64,000 nucleotides of DNA from Ophiostoma sp. CBS 140.51 (GCA_029298735.1 JANSLP010000010.1:124001-188000); one strand, 5' to 3'. Shown: positions 10,151 through 23,540, numbered from the stretch's first letter. Translations and numbers: made by a program. The notes: generated by a model not told the origin, from the sequence alone.

Positions 10151-13100
10151 GATTGCTCAATTGCCCGTTGAACCCGATTTGTTGTGTTTGGTGATGGGAT
10201 TGAGGGAAAGTCGCGTCCTAACGACGGGATCGAAACGAGCGATTTGGAGCTTGGCCTTGGTTTAAGACAAAAGTTGGAGAGAAGGAGCAAAAAGTGGACT
10301 CTCCGTGGTGTGGGTGATGTGCCGATTTTTTCTCAGATTTCAGGTCGTGGAATAGCCTACCGCGGATGATCGCGGGTAAGTACGCGCCGAGGAGAGCGAG
10401 TGCTGCAAGTGAGAGGTGGTGAGTAGTAGGCGTCTGAAGGCGTTTGGAGCTTTTGCAGGCCTTGGAAAAAGACGAGAAAAAGAGGAGAGCGGGCCACAGT
10501 GGGGTGGTTTATGGGGCAGGCTGACTTGCTGGGTGCAGACTAACAGGCCATGTGCGCAGAGGTGTATTTCCGGGTGGAGGGAGGATGTCGAGGTGGGTTT
10601 TGAGAAAAGATGAAGTTGAAGATGGAGATTGGAAGAAAGGAAGAGGAGAAGAGAGGAGGAAAGCAAAAGGAGAAGAAAGGAGAGAGGAAAGGAGCTTGAA
10701 AGAAAGGAGGTCAAAAAGGGACAAAAGCTTGAAGGAGCTGCCCTGCCTATAGAAGCAGCAATAGGGAAGGTGCGTTCGTCTGCGTCATGTGGAGAGACAG
10801 AGGATGAATTCGAGACATGGAAAGAGGTAATGGAGGACCAAGAACAAAAAGTGAAGGGCCAGAAGAGTACTTTTAAAGGGTGAAAGGGGTACGACGAGGA
10901 AGGCGGAAAGCCGAGCTCTTTGTATCAAGTTGGAGGAAAAAAAGAGGAAACGGGAAGGAGTGTGTTTTTCAAGGAAAACTGGTTACGGAAGGTGGGACGA
11001 GGCTATTGGCAGAGGAAAGGAAAGGGAAAGAGCGAGCAGAAAAATAAAGTAAAAAAAGGTCGAATGTAGAACGAGAAACGGGAAAGAACGCCAACGGGGC
11101 GTGAGTTGAGGCAAGAGCGAGGGAGGGAGGTGTGTGAGTGGGCATCAAGCTCTATTTCGTTGTTTTTCTTCTTTTTCATCTCGTCCGTTTTCTTTAATTC
11201 TATGCCGTCTGTGCCCGTTTCTTTTTCTTCTTTTGCTTTTCTCCTCTTCCTCCTTTTTTCGTTTTGCGTTTATCCTGCTCATCACCATCAGCTCTTCCTT
11301 AAAGTTGTATTCCCAGCCTTGGACCACGAGGACGTGCTCTGTTTCAGAACCATAATAATCCCATAAAATCCCATAAATTTACGAAATCGCGAAAGAAAAT
11401 AATCCCTCTCGCCTGTCGCTCCTGTCGCTCACTGCAACTCCAATGGCTTTTGTCTGGGCCTGTCCGTCTGTTTTGCTGTTTTGGGCCGGGACAAGGGAGA
11501 GACTAAGCAACCATGGAGAGCGCTAGCGTGGCAAACAACCGGACGGGCCTGGGCGTTGGAAACGCTCTGAAAGGGGAAAGACAGAAACAGAAAGAACGTT
11601 GAGACAGGGCGAACTGAGGCAAGCGCGACCAATGACAGGGCGACGGGGGAAGGAGCGCTGTAACGTTGGCGCTACACGCATCTGCGCTGGGCCTGGCTCT
11701 TGGCCCTGGTCCCGGAAGAATACTAATATCTCAGACACGGATTACAGAAGGGGACAACCGAGAGACAGCAGACTGAGAGACATTTTTTTGGGCATTTTCT
11801 CTAATTAAAACACAGCAAGCAGAAGTGTAGGACAGATACAATAGCATGGTCATAATATACGTTGGTCGCACCTTCCGAGACAGCACGCACGACAGGAGAA
11901 AATGGCTTTTATTACGAAATACCTGTTTCTCTATCAAGGCTTTTTGTGGCGCCTCTTCAGCTTCGCTTTGTGTCTTCCTTGTACAGAGTACTTGTACACG
12001 TATGGCCTGGACGGGGCATTGTTTTCTCAGGCCTTCCAGGTGCTTGGCATTGCTCGGGTATTGGTCTTGGGGTTCTTGGGGTTCTTGGGTGTCGTTTCTG
12101 GCCAGTTGATCGTGAAAGACGACAAAACGACAAGATATCCTTCCAAGGAAACTCCAAGGAAAGCTGACAAGGCGCAAGACGGGGGGAAGCTCCGAAATTG
12201 AGAGCTGGGCTGCAGAAAGCAGCAGAGCTGCAGCAGGTCAGAGCAACTGCGATGATGCGACATTGCATTGTCTGTCCCTGTATGTATGCGCTGTGTCTTA
12301 CATACATTCAAAAGACCCAAAAAGACCCAGCAGGACGCTTATGCTTGTCATTGACACACATGGGCTTGACCTTTCTTGGGTCCGTTTTGCGTGTGGCGGC
12401 TTGGGGTCCATGACGTGCTGCGGGATTCGAGACCCACGTTGAAATGCTGGGCGTTCAAGGCGCTGCTATTTTGATGGAGGGATTCTTATCTCGTTTAGTA
12501 AGAAGACGTCAAAAGACGTTGAAGAATATGATGGGGAATGCATAGTCTATTGCTCGTTTGCTTTCCTCGTACGTCGTATCTTGACTGAATCATAATGCAG
12601 TACTTTTAACGAGGCAGCCTGACGAGCAAAACCCGGAACCAAGATCTTGGAATCTGGGAAGCAATTCCCTTCAAGATCAAGACGGTGGACCAACATCCCA
12701 TCTGGACAAAAGGACGATTTGGTCCGGTGCAGATGATGTGGTGAGAGTGGCCAAGGGAGAATGAGATCGAGAAAAGACATCGCTTGGCAGAGAAGGACCC
12801 GATATAGAAACTGGAAACTGGGGCTGGCATCTGTTGGTGAAGACAGTTGTGGATAACTGTGTTGGATCTTGATTCTGGGGATATTACAGGTGACGGTTGA
12901 CATTAAACGATCGAAACGAAGCATCTAGACATTGAGGAGACGTGAGGAGATATGAAGAGACATGAGGAGACAACCGTTTCGACATCTCCTGATAAACGAA
13001 ATACGGTCGCCGTCTTCCTTGCCTTTTTCGTTTCACCAACAGACGTTCCAACAATCGGCCCCAACAGTCGTTTAGAACTGTTATTTTGGGGAAAGGACAA

Positions 13101-16100
13101 GAGAAAATCATAGTGTCAAACAAACAGGGCAACGGCGTGGTATCTCCTCATCGCGCCAGGTCTTGCCTAGAACTTTGAGCTTTGTTGGAGCAGTCAGCGA
13201 AGACAAGCCAACTCAAAACGGTCCTAGGGGCGATCTCGACACAACAGTCCATGACACATCACCTAAGAGGGGCAAGGCACCGTTCCTCGAAGACAGCCAC
13301 CACAAGAAGGGACAAGAAGCCCATTGGACTGCGAGACCGCTAAAGTACAAGATGGTGGAAATGACCTCACCTGTACGACCAAAAGCCTGCACACAGCCGA
13401 GCCGCAGAAAGGTACCTGGCAAGTTGTTTTTGTTGTGTACCTACGTCGTGAACTATTTGTCGGAGCTACCCTTCCTCAAAATGGAGAAACGAAAAGCTAC
13501 GAAAAGCTCACCAGTCTGACCCAGTCGAGCCAGTTTCGATTTAAAGCCGGGAGAGCAGGGAGCTCCCTATTCGAGGAGAGGCCGTCGATCTACAAAGGGT
13601 TGGGAAAGGAGAGGGGAAAGGGCTCGAGACCTCTTCTAAAGAAAGAGGGGAAGGAGGCAAAGGGAGAAAAGAACCTCAAGAAAAATTGAGGAGATCGATA
13701 TGCCGACGGTTTGGAACCGGCTGTTTTTTTTCTGGGATGGCCAGACCACCACCTTAGCCTTTTGCTTTTGCTTTCAAAGGCTGGGCTTTTGCTGTACCGA
13801 TAAACTGCATGTGTTGCCGTAAAGTATTCACGATGTACTTGTTCACTGTTGTTAACGAAAGTGCAGGAACATGATATTGACAGGAACACTGTGAAAACGA
13901 CTTGTCATCTGTCTGTCTCTCCTCCTTTCACTGTCAGCTGTCAATCCCCATTTTCGCCCCGTGTGACGGCCTGCTGTGCCCTTTCAACGATGTGTCATGA
14001 TTAATGGACAGCTCACCGACTACATGCCTTTTTGATGCTATGCAATGTTGTGGTTCTGCAAAAACTCAGGATAATCTCCAGGCCAAGGCCGATGGTATGC
14101 AGCAGGCTCGTTCTGGAAATTAGAGGGCCTAGTGAACAAAGCAATTGCGTTTACACAAACACGAAATACGATAGAAACACAAGAAGAACAACAGAAGGAT
14201 CTCGAAAGGATGTGGCAGATAGAAGGTGAAATATTACAGCATGAGGGACCATGAGGGCCAAGAGGTCCATTATCCGCCGCCACGGCGCCTTCTGGGGCTG
14301 GATGACCGATTCGCCAAACAAACCGAGATTCCCTCACCTCCACGGCTCTAGCGCTTTGGGCCTTCGCTATATTTTTTTGGCCAGCCTATGGAGCAGCGCT
14401 GGTGCCAGTGATGCAATCGATGTGAGGGCATGGAAAATACTAGAATTTTGATACACAGGAAAGAAAAGCAGAGAAACGTCACCAAATCTAGATTGCTTTA
14501 TCGCTTCACTCGCTTCGAGTTTTCCCACAAACATCGAGCCCTTTGAGTTTCCGAGCTTCTGATCTTGCTTTCCTATCAACGAGAAGAAGAAGGTCTCCAA
14601 CTGGATCGTCTCCAATTCTCGTCGGCCACTCACAAGTGTTTAAATCACCTCGTGGCTCACGGTTTCAGTGTCACTCTCTCAGAAACCTTCTGTGACCTGC
14701 AAGCTGTAAGGGATAACCTGAGCCGAGTGAAGCGAGTTCTTGAAAATGCACAGTATGCTAGGACTTTCTCTATCATGAGTTCTCTTCTTTCTGCAACATA
14801 GTCCTTTTCCTTTTCCCCATATGGACGTGATGACACGGATGGGGAGAATCGGAAAAGATACCAAGCTCGGAAATGGTCTTGAAAAAAGAAATGATATGCG
14901 ACAGAAACCAGTGAGAAAATAGAAAGCTGAAGACAAGGCGACACGACAGTGAGAAAGAGAAAAACAGCGGCTCCATTCTGTCCGGCCCGAACAGCAAAAA
15001 AAAGGGAACTATTTTCTCCAGGATATCAGACCTCAAAAATTTCAAACCCCAGGACTTTTTTTCAAAGTGGGTGTCGAATACATCCCTTCATTCGATATCA
15101 TTTCTGCCCAGCCCGAGGCAACCAGCCCTGTTCTTTTCATGATCCTTGTGCCGTTTTCCCAAAGACGGGCCATGTGCCGTGCAGTTGCATGTTCTTTTGT
15201 GTCTGTTCTTTTTGAAGTTCTCTCTTTTGCTACAGGCACAGAAAACGGAGGGGCGGGCCAGGCCCCAAGGAGCATCCGGTAACTCCCGGTCAGGTGCTGT
15301 GAATTGTTGGGCATCACCTTGTTGGTGAGAGATTTATTCAAATGGACTCAAAGAGGCCGAGAAAAAAGTGGCGAGAAGATACGACGAGAGAGTAAATCAC
15401 AAAAGGAGAGACGCCCAACGGCTGGATCATCGGACAATGCTCCCGAATGCGTGCATAGCTCATAGTGAGCTTATGAAAAGGAGCATGAAAAAGGGAAGTC
15501 GTGAAACGGAGGCTGAGAAAAGGAAAAAAGAAAAACAAAACAAAAAAAATTCAAAGGAAAAGCAGAGACACAGCCCTCCAATATTGCAACGAGGCCCGGC
15601 CATTCGTAGCGATCGACGCCCCAAATACAGTTGACGGCCGGCGCTAGTGATTTACCTAGCTAAGGGGCCGGGCCGCTCTTAACCTGGGTCTGGGTAGAGC
15701 AAAAAGGAAAGAGCGACCAAGATGAAAGATGAAAAGGCAGCCACATCAAATTACGAGAGGACAAGGCGCATAAAATATCCACATGCAGCTGATGATCTTC
15801 TGCGTGAAGAGCTGCGAGTGTCAGAGAGTGAAAAGAGCAAAGCATTGTCTTCTTCTGCACGAGGTTGTCCCAGCCGAGGAAGTTGTGAGCTGCTGTACTG
15901 CACCTTGTCGAACATTGGCAGAGATTTTCTGCATTTTCTGCATTTCCTGCAAGCATGAAAATAGTTTCTCGCCTTTTTCACTTTTGACGTCGTATGGGGG
16001 CGATGCATCCTCAACCCAAAGCTACTCGTAGTAATCTTCCAAGCATGTGGGAAAAAGCACGATCCTGCACACGGCCGTCGCATCGCATACTTCTCATCTA

Positions 16101-17895
16101 GGCTGCCTGTATCCAATGATTCGAATGGATCAGGATCATACTTGTATATCTTACAGATACTGCGCACGCCTAGACCTGTTCGTTGCGGATGTACATTGGG
16201 GGCGAGGCGCGACGCAGGGCGTCTAAGCAGAAATAAATGTGCACTCTTCTAGGATGGAAAGAGAAATACGACGATGCCAGCGGATAGCCATCCCTTTCGT
16301 CTCAAGAAAAACGGAAAGCCGATACACGTGCCTCATTTACATGGAAGCAAAGTAGTTCGAGGTATCTCTTGGCCTTTTGACAGAGAAACAAAGGACCGAA
16401 AGCTGAAAGAACTGCAAGTTTTCAAGAAGAGTTGCAACAATAGCCACAATAGCCGCGCGCCCTGGACATGGGGCGACTTGTTGACCGGTCTGGCCGGTCG
16501 GTCCGGCTCACTTGTTCGTTGGGCTTGGGAGCTGTAAAAAGATGGAGGGGTCATGTCAATATGAAGGATGTGTCGAAAGAGAACAGAAGACGGACGGAAA
16601 TAACTTGGATTGCATGTGGATGTCGTCGCCTCCATCGTGAGAATGAGGGGAACGGAGAAATGTGGTGTCTCGGCTTTCTTGTTTTGGCCGTCTGCATCTC
16701 TTTCTGCTCACCCGCATCTATCCTTTTGTCCTCCACAGATTCTTGTCGACTTTATTTCTCATCTATCATCTTCACTCGTCTGCCGTCACTACATCGTGAA
16801 ATCCTCAAGGGACTTTTGTGATATGGTGGCGTGTTTGCCTTGATCAAGCACACCATCTTTTTTAAGCTCTTCGTAAGCTCTCTTTTGTACTTGCTCGCCT
16901 TTCGCTCTTTGATGGATCTGCCGAGGTCTTTTGTCCCTAGATTTTCCTTGCAATTACAGGAAAGGCCTATCGTCAGCTCACCCCCATATCTATCAACCGG
17001 CCCTGTGCCGAAAAAACATCAGCGGGGAAACGAGTGTCCCAGATGGGGATATCCGAGCTGCCCCGTGGAGGAGGCGTATTCCTCTAAGCTGTCAAAGTGT
17101 TGAAACGTTCGATTCTGTTTCTGTAGACAGAATATCTGCCCTAGCCACTCATCATCGTCCACAGAGGTCTTGGCATCGAAATCGAAAAGATGACCGACTA
17201 CCAACAGCTCGAGTATTGCACCTGCTGATGCTTTTTTGGATTCGATATTCACAATAGTTTGCAAATGAAATAGGACAAACAAAGAGTATTGACAATGCAT
17301 TGATGCCAGCCCAAACGCATCGGCCCTGTGACCGAGTCCGAAGTCGAGGAACCAACGTCGCTTAACGCGGTCGGGCATCCGCTTCATCGATCTGGGCGTT
17401 AGTCGGCCCTGAATGACCTTGTATGTTGTGTTGCCACGACAGAAGGAAACATTACTTCAGGAGTAACACAGCAGGATGTCTTCTCTCGGGGCAGAAGCCG
17501 TTTTGTCAACTTTGCTCGTCATAGTCTGTATTCCCCTTGCGCCGCGTCTACACAAACTGTTTTCCTACTCCTTTTTTCAAACCCTGTGACATCTCTGTGA
17601 TATGCTTCCACAACAGCTACGTTTTTTGTTATTACTGTCTGTTGTCACTTGTTAAGAAGACAATACAGCACGTGCAAACGCATCGCGCATCACGTTCATA
17701 GCAGGCACAGACAACGTAGACGTGTAAATGAATAGAATGTAGAATAAACAAAAGTAAACACAAGTAAACAAGCAAAATGTGCTACACAAAAGAGTTACCC
17801 AACGCCTGCAGTCGCCCGAATGACCTGCATATGCCTTTTTGTCCCACGTCGTCCTTCTCCTTCTCATCCTCCTTTTATTTGTTCTCTCTACTCCT
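10151..17895. other. Gene-poor 7.7 kb interval
   Basis: Beyond the TSL1 leader this interval holds only short, overlapping ORFs on both strands with no family signature and no coherent intron structure. A polypurine tract lies at about 10570-10730 and a purine-rich stretch continues to 11060. A 9-base tandem of the type GGTTCTTGG lies near 12062-12090. Bases 11840-12320 have overlapping ORFs in several frames but nothing recognisable. I support no gene here. Confidence 0.5.
10570..10730. repeat. Polypurine tract (GA-rich)
   Basis: About 160 bases almost wholly A and G on the plus strand, with repeated AGGAAAG/GGAGAGAGG words, lying upstream of the TSL1-like gene on its template side. Such tracts act as fungal CT-rich leaders or promoters and can form triplex DNA. 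Function is not shown by the sequence. Confidence 0.6.
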
Positions 17896-19488
17896 CTAGT
17901 TCCGCCATAAGCGCACGGCCTTGTCTTTGCCGCCGCTGGCGACGCGCTGGCCGTCGGGACTCCACTCCACCGCGTACACCTCGTCCTCGTGGTGCGGCAG
18001 GTCCGCCGCCATCTTGGCTGCCCGCACGTTCCACACCTTGACGGTGGCATCCTTGGACGCCGTCACCAGCAGCCGCGAGTCCGCCGACCACGAACACTGG
18101 TACACGGGCGCCACGTGGCCACGCAGCGTGCTGCTGAAACTGCCGTCGTGCGCCCGCCAGATCTTGGTGTGGTTGTCCCAGCTCGACGACGCCACAAACA
18201 GACCGTCGGGCGAGAATGTGACGTGGTTAATGGCCTTTTGGTGGCCCACCATGCGCGTCACGGGCTTTGTGGACTGCTTCGGGTCCCACAAGTACATGGT
18301 GAAGTCGTCCGACGCCGACACGAGCCGCTCACCCGTCTTGCCGTGGGCGTTGGCAGCCTTCTCGTAGCGTTCCCGGGCCTTTTCGCGTTTGCCCTCCTCC
18401 GTCTCCGGAACGCCGTCCGCGCCGCTGCCCGTCAGGTGGTCAAAGTAGCCCGTGCGCAGGACAAAATCGGTCGACAGGGCCAGGTGGTTGACCCAGTGAG
18501 CGTGGGCTTTCAGCTCGTGCACCAGCGTGCCCTTGGCGGCATCCCAGACACGCACCGTCTTGTCGTGCGATGCACTGTAAATATAACCGGCACCACCCCA
18601 TTTGACACAGCTCACGCTGCCCTTGTGGCCCGACAGGACGTGCTGGACAGTGCCCGAGTTGGCCGCCCACACACGCACCGTGCCGTCCTTGCTTGCACTC
18701 GCTAGCTGCAGCACGCCGTCCTTCATCGAATGGTATGGCTCCCATGCCAGCGCCAGCACGGGCTTGGAGTGGCCCGTCAGTTCCTTGCCGACAATCAGTC
18801 CGGTCTCTGGGTCCCACACAATCACGCTGCCATCCATACTGCACGTCGCCAGACGCTTGCCATCGGGCGACCAGGCAACGGCCAGCACCCAGCCACGGTG
18901 TTTCTTGAGGGTGAACTTGGGCGTGCCCGTTTCTGTGTCCCAAATGCGCGCTGTGTGGTCACCGCTGCCGGTGGCCAACAGCCGACTTGCGGCCGGGCTG
19001 AATGCAACAGCCAGAATCGACTGGCCGTGGCCAGGGATGCGGTGTGCAAGTCTTGTGACGCTCTGCACCTTGAACACAGCTTGCGGCTCGGCGGCGAGTG
19101 TCAGTGTCGTCTCAAAGGGGTTGTCGATGCCGTGGGATTTTAGGAGAGCGTAGAGGTCGGTCGGGTACTGGTCGACGATAATCGGGGCTTTCTTGTCGGC
19201 GTCGGCGCTGCCGTCGTTGGGAATATGGATGCGGAAGCGATAGGGCAGAAACTCGTCCTGTTCGCGGCCGAGCAGTGTGTTGAGCAGCAGCGAGACGTTC
19301 TTCTCTGAGGCGTCGGCGATGGGCACCTCAATCACATCGGCCATCTGCTGGCCATCGGCGTCGACAAAACGAGCTTTGAACGAGCCATGGTCTGGCGGCA
19401 GTCCGGCGTTGACATCTTGCTGCACCTTGGTCCGAGCAATCTCCTCGCGGCGCTGCCGCTTGGGCGGTGGCGGTACGAGAGTCGCCAT
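17896..19488 (-). CDS. RSA4: RSA4/Notchless WD40 60S ribosome assembly factor
   Basis: 530 residues, single exon. RSA4 (Notchless, NLE1) is a nuclear factor on pre-60S particles; its N-terminal domain is pulled by the AAA+ ATPase Rea1/Midasin to trigger removal of assembly factors. Start taken at MATLVPPPPKRQRRE, the conserved beginning; an ATG 16 codons upstream is less likely. An NLE domain lies at about residues 40-125 (VIEVPIADASEKNVSLLLN), followed by an eight-bladed WD40 propeller from about 150: LLATGSGDHTARIWD, LATCSMDGSVIVWD, IYSASHDKTVRVWD, LVSASDDFTMYLWD, VASSSWDNHTKIW, LVTASKDATVKVW and VASGGKDKAVRLW. It ends at TAG with no sign of readthrough. Confidence 0.95.
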   Translation of the reverse strand: MATLVPPPPKRQRREEIARTKVQQDVNAGLPPDHGSFKARFVDADGQQMADVIEVPIADASEKNVSLLLNTLLGREQDEFLPYRFRIHIPNDGSADADKKAPIIVDQYPTDLYALLKSHGIDNPFETTLTLAAEPQAVFKVQSVTRLAHRIPGHGQSILAVAFSPAASRLLATGSGDHTARIWDTETGTPKFTLKKHRGWVLAVAWSPDGKRLATCSMDGSVIVWDPETGLIVGKELTGHSKPVLALAWEPYHSMKDGVLQLASASKDGTVRVWAANSGTVQHVLSGHKGSVSCVKWGGAGYIYSASHDKTVRVWDAAKGTLVHELKAHAHWVNHLALSTDFVLRTGYFDHLTGSGADGVPETEEGKREKARERYEKAANAHGKTGERLVSASDDFTMYLWDPKQSTKPVTRMVGHQKAINHVTFSPDGLFVASSSWDNHTKIWRAHDGSFSSTLRGHVAPVYQCSWSADSRLLVTASKDATVKVWNVRAAKMAADLPHHEDEVYAVEWSPDGQRVASGGKDKAVRLWRN

Positions 19489-21098
19489 GTGTGTGTGTGA
19501 GAGGGTGGGGTGGGGGTATGTGAGAGACAAAACCACGAGAAAGATGACAAGAGTATGCCGTCTAAAAGTGGCGATGTCGGATGCAAAGTAAACAGTCGAG
19601 GTCTTGCCTACGCAGGGATTTCAGAGGGATCGCTCTTGCCTGCAACGAAACTTTCAACTTTTTTCTGTTATCGGCTTATCTTATCTTATCGTAGCCAAAA
19701 GTGACAAGAACAAAGGTATGCGGCTGATCGCGCCTGCCCCACTGTATTTCCCCAGCACCCATGCCAGCACATGCTAAGAGATTGTCCAGTAAAAACAGCA
19801 GGAACAGCGCATTGTTTCAGTCCGTTCCAGCGCCACTCCAGCACCCACTTTCCAGGTATCTTACAGACAAGTAACGATGAAGTCATTGTGTCGACGCGGT
19901 GCACGCTTTCCAGGCGACTTTTTTCCCTCTTTTCCATTCGGCAATCGCTTCTTGCAAGTCGCACAATGAGGTCAGTTTCGGATCACTTTGTGGAGTTTTA
20001 GCCTCTGACTCTATTTCTCTGTATTAGTGCCCCCACGATTGAATGCGCAGTAGGTTACCTCCTATGAGCCTCCCATCGCGCCTTCCGTCTCTACGAGAGT
20101 GTTGGTTTATGGTTATCTCCATCGTTCTTTCTGTCATTACATTCTGTCCGATTTGCCTCACCATCGCTCCTTCCCGCTGCTCGCTCTCGCTTCTCACCTG
20201 TCCATGTCCAGTCTCCATAGTTAAAAGATAGATAGCCACGAACCAGGCTCGAACAGGGGCATCTTACGCGTCCGCTGCGCAAAGAATCCACTGCAAACCT
20301 TTGCAGGATGCCTTGGTAAATTGAATCCGTGGCGCAGTGCCGGTTTTTTCTGCTGTTAGCGTCTTGGCACACTGTGGGACAGTCTTAACAGTGCCCTTTG
20401 TGTGGTTTTGTGTGCATTTCGGCCACTCCCTGTTGGCCTGGCCAGAACCTGTTGGGGAAAGGCCTCGAACACAAAGGACACGCGCGATGACGCCGTGGTC
20501 AGCCCTGGCAGGCACGATCGTTGGTTCTTGCAGTGTGCTCCTTGCAGTTTGGTGCTGTTCTTTCCTGTTGCCTCGCTCTTTGGGCCCTCTTTCAGGTGGT
20601 TGTTCCTTCCTCCAGCGTCGCACTAACAGGCCCAGGTCGCTCGTTGCTGCCGTTTTCGTCACTTTCTCAGTATGGCCACTGTCTTCCCCTATCGTGCCAA
20701 GCTGTTAGACGCCTGCCAAGGTCATCATCGCTGTATTTTTCATTTCTTTATTTCTTCATTCCCCCCAAAATCCCATTATTTCTATTGATTTCTCTTGGAT
20801 TTTCAGTTTGTTTTGCAACCGACTGTCTTGTTCCTTTCTTGGACTGTCTTGTATCTCTTTAAAGTCGAGGGCTATCCCGTTGACAAGCTTCTCTTGGCCG
20901 GTCGGCATTTTTGCTTGTCTTTTCTCTTGACACATTTGACACCTGCACAATACAGCACCTACTCTACAGCACCTACAGCACACTCAACAGCCCTTTTCCC
21001 TCTCGCCACAGACCTCATCGCCAAATCGCATCGAAAATCGAAAAAATCGCCAAGATCGACTCAACGCGTCCGAATCGCGCAACTCTTTTCCCCACGAA
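19489..21098. other. Divergent promoter region between RSA4 and the exchanger
   Basis: About 1.6 kb shared upstream DNA of RSA4 (minus) and the Ca2+/H+ exchanger (plus). A weak tRNA-like T-loop near 20244-20256 does not fold into a tRNA. I see no gene. Confidence 0.5.
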
Positions 21099-23540
21099 AT
21101 GCGTATGTCAACACTCAACACTGCTCCCAAAATTGTCAATTGACTTTCATTAACACCTCCAGACCGCATCCAATATTGGGCTCGGCAGAAAGCTCACGGA
21201 ACGCCGCTCGTCGCCAATGCTCACCGCACAAATACAGGCGTTTCGCGCACCGTCTCGCGCACGCGTTCAAATCAACCTGTCCAGGGCCCCGATGGCGTCG
21301 TATTAAATCAGATTCCCGGCGATGGTGCTACTGCTATCGCTGCCGACGGCACAGTAATACCGCAGTCCGAAATCGAAAAGAATGACGAAAACAATGCTGC
21401 TGCTGCAAACAGCGGCGCAACAAAACCCAACGTCGGCAAACGCTTTGTCCTGACCGTCAAGGACATTCTGTTTTCCAGTTATGTCAACGTCCTGCTGGTC
21501 TTTGTGCCCGTCGGCATTGCCGCGCACTTCGCCAAGCTGTCGGCTGGCATTATCTTTGCCATGAACGCCATTGCCATTATTCCCTTGGCTGGTCTGCTGA
21601 GCCACGCGACAGAAAGCGTGGCCAGCCGCATGGGCGACACGGTCGGCGCGTTGATGAACGTGACTTTTGGTAACGCAGTCGAACTGATCATCTTTATCAT
21701 TGCCCTCGTCAAGGACGAGATTGAAATTGTGCAGGCATCGCTTGTTGGCTCCATCCTGGCCAATCTGCTCCTCATTCTCGGCATGTGCTTTTTGTTGGGT
21801 GGTCTCCGCTACCGCGAGCAGATTTACAACAGCACCGTCACCCAAATGAGCGCATGCCTGCTCAGTTTGAGTGTCAGCAGTCTGCTTTTGCCCACCGCCT
21901 TCCACGCCTCGTTCAATAACGCCACCGACGCCGACACCAAGGTCCTCGAGGTCAGCCGCGGCACCAGTGTTGTTTTGTTGCTTGTTTATGTTTTGTACCT
22001 CGTCTTTCAGCTTAACTCGCACGCCTACATGTACGAGTCGACCCCGCGTGAGATTGTCGAGCGCGAATCGCTCCCGGGCCCCGCCGCCAGCTACTGGAAC
22101 TCGTCCTCGTCATCGTCTGAATCGTCGTCCGACTGGTCGAGTTCCGACTCGGACTCGGACGCGTCGCGCAGCACGGCCAAGCGTATCAAGCGCGTCATTA
22201 AGAAGGGCAGAAAGAAGATGCACAACCGCAGCGCCTCCTCCGACAACAACAGCACGCCCACTTCTCCTCTCTCACCCGACAGTGCTGTTGTGGAGGGTAT
22301 TGTGTCGTCCGCCTCGGCCACCGGCGGCCCCAGCAACGTGGCCGAGGTCCCTCCCATCGACAAGGGCGTTGTGGCCGACGACGAAGACGAGGAGACCCTT
22401 GAAGCCAAGCCGCGCCACAAGAAGAAGCACAAGCACCACAAGAAGAAGAAGGCTGCCGAGGCCGAGGCTGCTGCCCGTGCCGCGGAGGAAGAGGAGGATG
22501 TCAACGCTGTCCTTGCCTCCAGCGGCATGGCTTCCTTGCCCGAGTCGGGTGAGGCCGGCGAGAGCGGCCGCGTGCGCCGTGTGGACTTTGCTCTGGGCCC
22601 TGACGTCGAGGCCCAGACCCAGCCCCGCCCCAAGCCTTTCTCTCTACGCTCCCTGGCCCCCGGTGGCCTGACCAAGACGCTGTCCGTCAACGTGTTTAAT
22701 GCCCACGCCGGCGAGTCGCAGGCCAACGGTAGCGGCAGCAGTAACAACAACAAGGCCGAGCAGCCCTCCTCGCCCAACGCTTACGCCGCATCGAACCAGG
22801 CCCGACCCCAGCCCCAGCTCCGCCGCACCGCTTCCATGCCTGTCGAGACCCGCAGCTACCGCAACCAGCCCGGCGCCCTGCCGCCCATCGTCCCCGTCAT
22901 TGTCAACCGCCGCACTCTTGTTCCACCCGCTGCTGGTGACGAGGACGAAGAGGAGGGTGAGCCCCAAATCTCGCGCACCACGGCCGTCCTGCTTTTGCTT
23001 GTGTCGACCGGCCTCGTCGCCCTCTGCGCCGAGTTTATGGTCGGCTCCATCAACGAGGTCGTCAGCGGCAACTCGGGTATCTCAGAGGCCTTTATTGGTC
23101 TGATTCTGCTGCCCATTGTCGGCAATGCCGCCGAGCACGTCACGGGTGTCACCGTCGCCATGAAGAACAAGATGGACCTGGCTCTCGGTGTCGCCCTCGG
23201 CTCGTCCATCCAGATTGCCATTTTTGTCACGCCCGTCGTCGTTCTGCTGGGCTGGATCATGGGCAAAGACATGAGCCTGTACTTTACCCTGTTTGAAACC
23301 GTCAGCATGTTTGTCTCGGCCTTTATTGTGAACTTTTTGGTGCTCGATGGCCGCAGTAACTACCTGGAGGGCGCGCTGCTTTGTGCCGCCTACGTCATTA
23401 TTGCCGTCGCCGCCTTCTTCTACCCGGGCACGGACGATGCCAACTCGCTGGGTGGCGGCACGGGCAATGTGACGCAGTCCGTCGCCGCTGAGACGGCTAA
23501 AATGGCTGTCCGCAGCCTGGTGAACCTCAAGCTGAGGTAA
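21099..23540 (+). CDS. VCX1-type vacuolar Ca2+/H+ exchanger (CaCA/CAX family)
   Basis: Imports Ca2+ into the vacuole in exchange for protons. Exons 21099-21102 (only ATGC) and 21163-23540 give 793 residues. The 60-base intron has a GTATGT donor, an ATTAAC branch site and a CCAG acceptor. Splicing is needed because the exon 2 frame meets a TGA just upstream, and its first internal ATG would lose a membrane helix. Both ion-binding alpha repeats are present: GNAVELIIF (residues 171 on) and GNAAEHVTGVTVAMKNK (655 on). Several membrane helices lie on each side of a long cytosolic loop (about 330-590) with a serine/aspartate stretch and a Lys/His-rich run (RHKKKHKHHKKKKA). The loop is much longer than in yeast VCX1 (411 residues). 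Confidence 0.92.

Noticed and set aside
20225..20340. tRNA/pol III-like boxes on both strands (GTTCGAGCC on minus, GTGGCGCAGT on plus)
   Set aside because: The boxes are on opposite strands and no cloverleaf can be closed.
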